Assembly (NCBI GenBank): GCA_030544215.1
Contig: JARZZO010000011.1
Coordinates: 11,828,001 to 11,892,000 of the forward strand
Reading direction: 5' to 3'
Source of the DNA: Zantedeschia hybrid cultivar
Lineage: Eukaryota > Streptophyta > Magnoliopsida > Alismatales > Araceae
Length of the DNA: 64,000 nucleotides
The stretch's first letter is position 1. Each line of letters begins with the position of its first letter. Shown here piece after piece: positions 23,301 through 35,300 of this stretch. The notes under the pieces are model-generated. The model ran no database searches. It worked only from the letters and a program-made list of their open reading frames with translations, and was not told the origin of the DNA. A program made the position numbers and the translations under genes.

Positions 23301-26300
23301 TTGAAGATCAGAGCTCGAGTAAAATGAACTGCAGATAAAGTCTAGCACAAAGTATTACCTTCTCAGATGTTCCAAGAAGCTGAGATTCATCCTCTATCTG
23401 ATCACTAACATCATTCAAACCTTCACCCTCTCCCATACCAGTTCCAGTTGCATCTTGAGATACTGGAGAAGTATCATTCACTGGCTCTTCTAAAGCACCA
23501 AAACCTTCAGAAAATAGTAAAGCAAATATATGGGCAAGCATGTTTGACATTTCAGCTATCTGCATCAGCAGGAGAGAGATCAGCTTAGATAAACCTGAAA
23601 ATATGTATGCTGTAAAAACAGACTAAAATTTTTAATGAGATGAACTTACAGCATTATGTACTGCAAGAAAATCCAAGGTGATTGCTTGTCCAATGTTTAA
23701 TAAAAGATCCAGCAGTATATGAAGATGGTTTAACTGAGTTTCTACTTTGGTGCAAACCTCCAAATCTTTGTTTCCAATATGGTTCAACAGCTTGACCTGA
23801 AAAGTCATAAAGTCAGACCACAAAGCATCCAAATTCCAAAGCAATCAACCCGTACCTATTTAACAGATAATTAAAGTATGGAGATGCCAAGTTCTTCACA
23901 GAGAGTACAAAAATATACCGCACTGATTGTTGTCTCGCAGAATGATCCATATATGAGTTCTAACTGTAGCTCTGAGATACACTCTTCAAATATAACATTC
24001 CATGAAGTGATCTTCTCAGTGGACATATCTTCAAGGGAAGTGTGCCCTTTGCATAACAAATCAAGCTTCCGAATTGAATCCTCAATCATCTTAATGGTTT
24101 TCACAGAATTTTGTGTGAATGAAGCATCAAGATCAACAAAAGACTCTTTGCATAAGCTATCTGCTTGATGAGAGTTTGTTGGGTGATTTTCAACTGCTAG
24201 ACTAGAGAGCAACTCTTTTTCAACCATCTTTCCCTACATGAAGTTAAAAGTATTCCAATTCAGCAACATTTAATAGGAGAAAGTATTCCAATTCAGCAAC
24301 ATTTACTAGGAGTTGCTTCTCTAGAATTTGTACTCTTACCATTCACTTTCTCATATTTTTAATCTTCTGCAAGTCTCCTATTAAAATAATGAAAAGCTAT
24401 ATACCTTAGTTATGAGTTCCGTAAATCGATTAAGCAGAATGCCATGCATAGATCTACTGAATGCTTTGGACTTTCTGAAAGTCTGGATATCATCATCCAA
24501 GGAACATATTGCTTGAAAATTTTGCAGCACAACTGCCTCCATTTGTTTTGATACAATGAAGTTAGTTTTACAAACCACAGAGGTAGTCATGACTCCACCT
24601 TCACGAAGAAGGTACTTATCTAACAGCTCCTGTAAAAGACATTATCAATTGTTAAAAAAAAGGCTTAGATTTTGATAGCTATCCAAAAAAAAAAGGAAAA
24701 ACAATATTCACCTTTGATTTGACAAAAGACGGGATATGTTTGCCAACGAAACTGGAAATTGTCTCAATTTCCCCCTTGACAGTTTGGCAAGCATTTAAGT
24801 GACTGTTTCCAATGCATCTTAGCAGCAAAGACACGTCTTTTGACAATATAACCAGCATGTCAAACAATTTCTGCATGAATAGGGAGTTCATAAGAATATC
24901 AGTATCTTATTTCTAGGGGAAAATTCGATGGCCATGTTTTGACAATCTCTTGATAAGTAAAACAAGATAATTGCCAAATGTTTATCACAACAGCTCACCT
25001 TCTGTTTCCACATGCACTGAAACAACACATGTTGATCATAAGATAAAGAAAGTTCACCAGTTCCTGCAAATAGCATGCATGTCAGGCAACTGCCGGGGCA
25101 TGAGTGATGAGGCATGACCATGTTTCAACGTAAGCGCTTAGTACCTATGTATCCTAGTGAAGATGAATGCCTTCTTAGCTTCTTGAACTGCTCCCATAAA
25201 GCATATAATGAAGAACGCTGATCCTGTTGTATTGTAATAAGATGATCGATGAAAGACATTGCTCGGTTTACCTTCATCAACATCATAAACACAGGTAAGT
25301 ACAGATTATTCTGTTCATATGTTCACTGTTTCAAAAAAGGGTATGCACATGTTTAAAACCTGTTCCAGAGATAAATCCTTGTGAAAACTTAGCCGAGCCT
25401 GCCGCAATTGCTGTAACATAGCAATGTTTTTGAAGTAGTATTGATTGGCCATTTTCCATTTTAAATCAGAGCCACAATGGCTTAGCATTTGCTGATCATT
25501 AGTATGTTCACTGGATAAATTACTGTCTTGCAGTAGCAAATGTTGAACATCATATGATGACTGAAGCAGTAAAGCGCTCAGCTGGCTGGATCTGGTTTCC
25601 ATCTGCAGGGGTCCAGCAAAAAATTAAATACAGCAGAAATAATGTAACCAAGGATCAACAATTCAAAACACATACTTACAGAAAGTGGTTGGTACTTGGT
25701 ACCACGGTTAAAACACTGTTATATAGAGTGTGATTGATGGATCATGTTATAAGGAGATTTTGATATAAAACCAAGCAGAGATCAAGTCTAACATCAGCAT
25801 CTACACTAACCGAATCATTCACTCAGCTTCAAAGTGATTGCTAATATGATGATTATAATGCCAGAGTGTTAAAAATCAAGCTCAGGACATGGAGAAATTC
25901 AGGAGATATATATGCTCAGGTTCACAATATTTCATCAAAATACGTACCCAGATGCCAAATAAGATTTGACATAAAAGTGCACCATAACCAATATATTGGA
26001 TATGTTCTTCAAGTTTCAAACACAGGACTAAAGCAAAAACAGAGTCTATCTGATGCATAAATACCTCAGCGATCAAAGATCTATGCCTTGATAACCCAGA
26101 TGCTTCCAAAATCTTCAGAAGGTCAGTAAAAGATCTTCTCTTTTTAAGACTCTTGGTTCCATGTTTCCAAACATGAGCAAAGTCAGTAGCATGATTGTAT
26201 ATTCTTTCAATTGAAGTCCAACCCTTGCTTGAGGCTGCCAAAAGTCCCTCACACTCGGATAACAGAGATAAGCGGAGGGGGCTTGCAGATTCTGGATGAA

Positions 26301-29300
26301 AACACATTATAATGTGTTAACACTAAATAGTACCCGACCAGAAAAACAAATAAACACAAGCATAACAGCAGTCATAGAAACAAGTTAAACGGGGATATAA
26401 ATGATGTTATACGGTAAGCATGAAAGGCACAGAACACTGAACATTTGCATTGCAAATTATCCAGATGACCTACCAATGCAGCAAGCTTCAAAAGCAAAAT
26501 TCATTCTCCCTCTCCAGCCATCATATCTTAGCAACCTAAACAACAAGTGAAAAAAAAACTTAAGAAAAATATCTCTCAAGAAACTCACATATAGTGCCAT
26601 TGGAAATTGATAGAAAAGGAAACCTTTCTGTAACACCAAAATGTGTCGGCTCCACTGGAAATGGCATTGCTCCATTGTCTGCTTCACCACAGGGCTTCTG
26701 TTTAAACCATGCTGATACCCCACTGTTATTTATGTTTGTCTCTTGATTGAGAAAAACCATCAAAGGTTGTTGTAAAACGTCCTTTAAAAGAAAGACAGCC
26801 AAAGTGATGGAGCATAAGCACATCGTTGAACGCAACTATAAGTTCATATCTGAGAAAGGAAACTAAAAGAATAGAAGAAACTGCCACTGAATTTCAAGCA
26901 AGCAGAACTTGGAGAAGGACATAAGATTCTGAGAACAAAGCCACATCCCTACCCAAAGAAAAGGAGGGACAATTTATGAGAGAAAAAATCATCACAAGGA
27001 CATGCCAGCAAGCTTGCTTCAAAACCGTATCATCATATTTCTAATCCCATCAATCTAGGGATTGCTAGATACAATGCATCAACGATGGATTTGGCACAAT
27101 ACTTCAACTGGCTGTCTACATTACATCAACTCGCTCACAAAGTGCTCCCAGATACCTAGCCAATACACCTTTGGATGGAAGCTGTTGTAAGTCCCAACTG
27201 TCCCATGAGGCCTATTCCCACATTCATAGTTAACCACACACACTGTTTCCATCTCTTCTCCATGTTTAAAAAAATAAAAATCATCATAAACTTTTAAATA
27301 TTCAATTATCCCCGTAGGATTGTTTTCATTCCTTGGAACTTAAATTTTCACGGTCCCATCGTGAAACTCAATCATAGTTGTCTGATGTGGTACGTACAAC
27401 AAATATTTATAAAAAATATATATAAAAAATAAGAAATTACTCCGATTAGCTCCTAGGGTTGTTCCCATCCCTTGGGATTTTAGTATTTCTCACCAATTTG
27501 CGCGCATGAAATCGGATGGCTACGATTGAGTGTTTCACGACTGGATGGTAAAAATTAAGCCCCAGGGAATGTAAATGACCCTAAGAGGGAAAATTGAATA
27601 TTTAAAAGTTTATGACAATTTTATTTATTTATTTTTTTAACACGGGGATGGGGTGGACTAAGGCTGTGTGGTTAAACCGCACCACTGTAGTAAACCCTAT
27701 GTAGTCAGAGGCGACAAGCGAGAGGTGACCAGGCAAGGATGGCAGTACCGGTGCCGGTATCGGTGGGTACCGGTACCGGTACGTACCGGCCCAGTACCGG
27801 TCCGGTACCGGCCGATACCCTTTAAATAAAGGGTACCGGTGCCGGCCGATACCGGTACCTACCGGCCGGTACATACCGGTATCGGCCGGTACTGCCAACC
27901 ATGTGACCAGGGGTTCGCCTCAACCTTAAATGCCAAGGCGATCGCCTAGTCGTTTGAGGCAATGTGTTATCTCATAAATCACTATGAAGAAAGAAAATGA
28001 CAATACAAATAAAATTAAAAAATTTAAGATAATCATATGTAAGACTCTGAGAAGCATTAATCATATCCAACATGTAATGTCCTAAGACCATCCTCTACTT
28101 ATATAAGTAGTAGATGATCTTAGGAATTATCAAAAATAAGAAAGCATGTAAGCGAAAATGGGTATTGGAAATTGTTAAAAGAGACATTAGCCACTTTGGA
28201 ATAATTGAGAATAAGAAAAAGCAATGCCACATAATTAAAAAAGAAGCAAGCATATGACATAAGACATCATAGGTAGTGCCTAGGAGAGTGAGGTGAACAA
28301 GAGGCGAGGCGAGGTGTTTTGGCTTGCCTCAACCTACTTCATTGCCTAGGCGAGTAAGGCGATCGCCTTTGATAACATAGAGCAAACTGCATTGTAACAC
28401 TTGTATGGGTTTTATTGCTCTTCCAAAGGTACTCTCAGACAAAAGGTAAATTGAATACAATTCCATGATAAAATTATAGCAAGTTATGATAGATGCTCAA
28501 TAAAACCCAAACAAGTGTAAAATGTTAAATATCCAAAACTTGGCAACAAGATTAAAAGGTATATAGAAAAAGGAATGTGAACCGTGTTCCAATGTGGTAA
28601 ACTATTCCTCTAGGATCAAGGATATAGAATCATTTTCCACTTTGTCCATGCACATGGAAAAAACATCCATTCTATCCACGAACCCTAACTTGTGTTTCAG
28701 GACAGAAACATAGGCTTGGAACCAGCAGAGAGTGACTACAATGAGGAAGAACTAATACTGTCATGAAACTAGGAAAAAAATGAAACACCCTGACACTCTC
28801 TTTCAAGAAACATACATAGGCCGGGAACCATCAGCCAACTTCAGTGAGAGAGAATTATACTCCTCAATTGAGATTATACTTCAATGAATCATGGGAAAAT
28901 GCAAATATAAGCACAAAAAACACGGTAAATAGCAACTTCAAATGCAAAATCCAAAGTGGATTAATTACATTGAACTTGTGGATAAGCTTCCGTAGTTTTT
29001 GCCGAGCTACTCTAAATCTCTCTGTTGATAGGAAGGTGTTGGGATGCTCCCACTTTAAAAGCTTTATCTGGTTCTTTATTTCTTCTTCTTTGCACCTTCT
29101 TTCAGCATTCACATGCTTCAAGACTCTGAAAACAAAGTCTTACATTAATGAAGGACCTGATAAGGCTCAGAAAGACCAAAATTCAAGATGTGAATGATTA
29201 AGAACTTACAAAGGCAGCCATTGCATGTAATATCCAAGAGTATTGTATAAAATATTCAAGATTTCTCTCAGATGAGGGCTGCAAAATGAGTCAAAAATGT

Positions 29301-32300
29301 AAGTCCATGTAATGAAATTCTAAAGCATGTCTAAACAATAACAAACACTCCTATTCATGAAATAATGTTGACTGAAGAACTATAGAAGAGTAAAAATTAT
29401 AAATCTAAAGAAAAAGATGTAGTATCATGAGTATACAAAAGTAATAAATTTTCAGTTGCAATCAGATGTTCCATATGGAAAAGTTGGAGACCTAACAGCA
29501 AAGTGAAAATTTTAATGTACCACCTTGAACAAACATTCAAGCGGAAACCAGCATTAAATTGGCCATGAAAGGCAAGCAGAAGTTGAAGGCGCTTCTTGAA
29601 CTCTCCAAGGCTACTGGTCTGCATGAATTCTTCCACACTGCAGCTCCAAGCTTTTGTTAGATAAAGACTTCATGACAACAAGCAGTAAAAAAAATCTGCA
29701 TATATCATGCAATGATACAGACCTCTGTATAGTGAACATATTATCCAGATCAGCATGGCCAGAAAGATTACGATGGAGAACTGAATGCAAAGGAAACCAC
29801 AGCTGCAACATTCCAGATGGCAATCAGAGAGCAATTAAAAAGCTTGCCAGGTGCAGATATCCACAAAATATTTTATATACCTTTGCAGCATTAATTTCAT
29901 ACTGTTCCTCAATGCCACCAAGCAAATTAGGCCAAGAATCTAACTCAATCTTTTGCCATGAGTGCACCAGAGAATAAACTGGTTCAAGATGATCTGCAGG
30001 AATCATTGATTAAATATAATTGGAAATTTAACAAGATAAAATTCTTAAATGACAAATGCACTTAGTCCTCACCTGCAAGAGAGAACTTGGGAGAAGTTTC
30101 TTGCAGTGACTGGGATCTAGCAAGTAATGATTCTAAACCAAATAAAGCCTGCATACACCAAAACTCACAGATATTCAAAGATAATAATTTAGAGCAGAAG
30201 TAACAAAATAATTCTATGAGCAACCTGAAGCTATCATACGCCACACTATTCTATACCTTTGAGAGAGGAGCATTTAATGGAATAGATAAGAGCATTTCTG
30301 TAACACCTAAAATATTCTGCAGAGCTGGATGATCTGACCACTCAGTAAGAAGATACTTTATGCGCTCTTGAATGGTAAGTAGAGGCTCCACCATTTTGGA
30401 CATAACTGAAGCATTTGCATCCTAAAAGAAAATTATAACTAAACATTAAAGTAAGGAACCGAAGTTATTAACAGTGTTAAGCATTAAGCAAAGGACCAAA
30501 AGCTATAAACAGCGTCAAGTATATGCTTCTATGACCTTGTAGACATTTAATGTATGAGCTTGTTGCCGAAATAAGCTTATATTCTGTTCAGACTCCAGAC
30601 ATATACGAAGCATCTGTTCTACCACAAGTTTCTCATCTAGAGCAGCAGATATAGTTGTTGGCAGGCCTGGAAGATGACTTAAGAATATTAGAACATTGAG
30701 GATGGAAATTCACATCTATTAAACCATAGAACTCATAAACTGATGACCATCTACAATCACCTTTTATTATGCAAGTTCCCAAGTCATAAGAACCCAAAAA
30801 TAAATGCAACTTCTCCTCATCAGTAATCTCAATAGCAACAGGCTGAAATTGAGAACAACGAAGACATTAATCATTGTATGTGAAGAACTTAGATTACCCC
30901 CTAGAACAATAAAGAAGATCTGGTAATAAACAGTGATCTGAAATAAAACTTAAACCTGCTATTCAGCCAGCAAAGCCAACAAAGAATTTCAACCAACAGA
31001 GCCCAGAGTCTCACAAAGGTGTAACAAAATTGGACAAAGAAAACATGCAAAATGAGTAGAAGAAAGCAGTATACTCCAATGATCAAATAAAGTAATGTGA
31101 AATAGTTGCAAAACATTCAATTATACACTGAGCGGCCACTATAAAATCTTTTCTGAAGTTCTCTCAGGCAAGGCTGTTCATAAGTTCTTGTGGCAAACTT
31201 CACTGCTGTTCTTTCATTTAATGCTCAATACTAAGATTTTCAAGACATTAGCCCCCATAAAGTAGATAGAGAAAAGTAAAATACGGATCAATGTAGTTTT
31301 CCCTTAATGCTTCATAGTCAACATCTCAAACTGCCAATTTCTCATTTCCAGCCTTATCTTACTAAGCAGGTGTATGTGCAAAGAAATACTTCCACCCAAT
31401 CAAAGCTGACAAGCTGATCTCCTAGTTTAACATAATACTGAGCTGCATAAGCGCACCCATATTCCTCTCCCTAACTGATCCAATCATAGAACTTGACAAA
31501 GCATAGGAAAATATGACAAACGTATCCAATATCTATAACAAACTGATTCAACCTATTGTCTAGAAAATTAGCTACAATCCAATCACAATAGAGCACTGCA
31601 ACGTCTTCTCTATAATTTAATTCATAAGGGTTCTAACCTTACATTTATTCATCAAACAAAGTAAACTGAGGTGAATATAGGGATAGCATCACAAGAGGAC
31701 AAGAGGAAGAGCAATATAAGATGATTGGAGAACTAAGAAATAGGTTACAGATAACATCATTGAGAGTCTACAAGACTTGGGGAACAAGGGAAGAGGAACA
31801 GAAGACTAAAACTCGGATAAATGTGAAACAATATCCTTTTTTTAGAAGGTGACAAAAGTCAAAATTCCATAGAAATATATAAAAGAGGTACAGGAAAGCC
31901 CAGGAGGGCACACCCTTGGATAGGACAGTCCCCCATCCAAGTCCCAAAGGTTTAAAAGATTCTAGCAAAAGCTGTTTTATCAAGAAGATAAAACAGGATT
32001 ACAAAGAAGATGAATTAAGAGATCAACTGCCTCCACAGTCTGATTTTGTCAGAAATAACAGAGCTGCCATCATTCAGGATACCAGCTGCACGTCCCCACT
32101 CTTCCACCCATCTGAATGTCTTCTTCAAGAGTTCATTCGCACTGCTGAATTGGTCACTAAATTTCCTCCTATTTCTTTCACACCATATAGTCCACAACAT
32201 GGCCGGGCAAAAAAGAAACCATACATGTGTGAGATCCTTTGACGGAGAGACAGCGGTCCACCATTTCAGCAGATTCAACACAGAAATGTGCTCCACCCAA

Positions 32301-35300
32301 CCAATTCCAAGTATCCTGCACATACTCATCCATTGGATGGAAATAATGCCACATTTGCAGAATAAATGGAGTTGGTCTTCCTCAAAGTGTGCACAGAACA
32401 TACATAAGGAGCTCCCGGGAAGTTTAAGTCTTTTCGCCCTCATTCTCGTAAGACTTCTATTCCACGCAATCTTCCATAGAAACACCCTTATTTTATTAGG
32501 AAGGTGGTTAGACCAAATTAGATCCTTCCACCAAACCCTAGTACCACCACCATTCAAAAGCTGAACCAAGGATCTAACCGAAAAGAGCCCATTATTAGTC
32601 CATCTCCAAACTCTCTTGTCTTGCACCTCACTGCAGATCCTAACACCATTGATTAAGTTAAACAAGGCTATCAGTTCCTCTGTTTCCACATCAGTAGGGT
32701 TTCTTCTAAGCATAAGGATAACCTGACTTGTGCTGCTATGAGACAGAACCTCTTCAACCGAAGCATCCTTGTTCTGGGCAATGCTGAAAAGATTGCTAAA
32801 AACCACAGTCAAATCCAGATTGGAGCACCATTTGTCCTTCCAAAATCGTATGTCCCTGCCATTACCCACTTAGACTTCGCAAGAAGTGACCATAAAATCA
32901 GCACATTTAAGAATATTCCTCCATATGGGAGATAAGTTATAACTTGAAGAGTGAGAGAAACTCCATTTGCTCTCACCATGAAAGTACAAGTCATTGACAA
33001 TTACAGCCCAAGGAGCATCCGGATACTCTCCTCTTCTCCACAACCATTTGGCTAACAAGGCTTTGTTGAAGATGGCAATCCCACAAAGACCAATGCCTCC
33101 TTGCTCTTGCACACATTCTTCCATGCAATCAAATGCATTCCTCTCTTTTCCCTTTTCCCTCCCGCCCAAAAAAAGGAGCTCCTGAGTGATTCAATGATTT
33201 TTTCCACAGTTCTAGGGATCTTCATAACAGAAGCGTAGTATAGAGCCAGTGAAGAAAGAACCGACTTGGATAGGATCAATCTTCCTCCTCCAGACAGAAA
33301 GCTACTCTTCCATCCTTCCAGCCTGTTCTCAAACTTCTTTATGAGACCATCCCAATCCATGATCCTAATGACACCATTCGATAGGGGCAGCCCCAAATAT
33401 TTGATAGGGAAGTTGCTTACTCTGCACTTTAGGGAATTTGCAATGTCCTGTACCCTTTGCTGAGTCATGTTCAGCCCAACAATTTCAGATTTCTCATAAT
33501 TGATTTTCAACCCCGTGATGACTTCCACCAAAATTAGCAAACTCTTTATATTCTGGATGTCCTCAGTACTTCCAGGTGTAAACAAGAGAGTGTCGTCTGC
33601 AAAATAAAGGTGAGATAGATGGATATGGCTTCTACCAATCCTGAACCCTTCCACCAAGCCCTGTAGAGCTGCACTATCCCAAAGGGTGCTCAAAATCTGT
33701 CCAACGAGCAGAAAAAGAAGGGGAGAGAGAGGGTCTCCCTGTCTTAATCCTCTTGAGCTGTTAAAAAAACCACATGGTTCTCTATTGATCAGCACCGAGA
33801 ATCTGGAGGAGGAAATGCAACACCTTACCCATCTTATCCATTTAGTATTGAAACCCATGATCTCCATAGTTTTGAGTAGACAATTCCAATTGATTGTGTC
33901 ATAGGCCTTCTCAAAATCAAGCTTTACCAACACGCCTTGCTTATGCCTAATCTTGTAGTGGTGAATGGCTTCATAAGCAGCCATATAATTGTCCAGGATG
34001 AATCTTCCTTGCACAAAGGCTGACTGGTTGATCCCCACTAACTTATGGATGACCCTCTTAAGCCGGGTTGTTAGAATCTTGGTCATGATTTTATAACAAC
34101 CATTGAGAAGGCTAATGGGTCGAAAATCAACCATTCTATCAGCTCCCTCTGATTTCGGGATCAGGACAATATGTGTGGAATTAACAAGTTTAATCCCTTC
34201 CGGCCTTTCGTAGAACTCTTGGACAAAGTTTACCACATCTGTCTTGATAATATCCCAACAAAATTGGTAGAATCCAAGGGAGAAACCGTCAGGACCTGGA
34301 GCTTTGTTGGGGTCCATGTTAAATATTGTCATCTTGACTTCTTCTTCTGAAAAAGGTTCACACAGCTGTTCAGCATCAGCAGCTTCTAACACAGGGAGCA
34401 ACCCTTCTTGTAGATGGGGCCTGAGTGGGTGGTCTTATGAGAAAAGGTTCTTGTAAAAGGCAACAAACCTGGTCTTGATTTCCTCAGGTTCCTCAATGAC
34501 TGCTCCATTTTCCTTGATGTGCTCAATGGTCAAAAATCTCTTCTTGGCACTTGCCACTGCATGGAAAAAGGAGGTGTTTTTATCTCCTTCCTTTAACCAG
34601 TGTTCCTTTGCCCTCTGCTTCCACCTGATTTCCTCTTTCAAGAGCTCTTCATTGTAAGCCTTCTTGAGATCCTTCAAAGCTTGCACTTCTTGTGTAGTTA
34701 AATCACCAGACTCCCTTTTCAGCTCCAGCTCTTCAATTTTACTAATCATAGTCTGCCTTTCTGCTGAAACCCTTCCAAATTTCTTTTTTGCCCATTGTTT
34801 CATACATCTCCTAGTCCATTTAAGTTTCCCCTGGAGACTCTGAATTGCAGAAGCTGCCTTTGGTGCTTGGTTCCACCAGTCCCTCACCAGATCTCTGAAT
34901 TCGGCTTCCTCCTGCCACTTCAGCTCGTATCTGAATGTTCTGAACCCTGCCTTCTTATCCTCCTTTCTGAGGTACAGAGGGATGTGATCTGAAACCGATC
35001 TACAGAGCCCCATGACATTTGTCAATGGGAATCTCCTGAACCATTCTGCAGAAATTAAAACTCTATCAAGTCTTGACTGTGTGCTGACTTGTTGTAGATT
35101 AGACCATGTGAATTTCCTGTTCGGTATTTCCATATCCATTAGCTTGACCTCCCTAATCCATTGGTTGAAGGTTTCCATGTCCTTACTCCATTTCTGTCTC
35201 CCTGATCTTTCCCAAGGGTACCTAACACAGTTGAAATCCCCCAAGATGCACCAGGCTTCAGAAAACAAGGACTGCAATCTATACAATTCTTCAAAAAAGG

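Noticed and set aside
32046..32564. 172-codon plus-strand frame inside the LINE (and its twin at 54808-55326)
   Set aside because: Antisense shadow of the LINE ORF2 C-terminal region; it recurs in both copies only because the LINE does.
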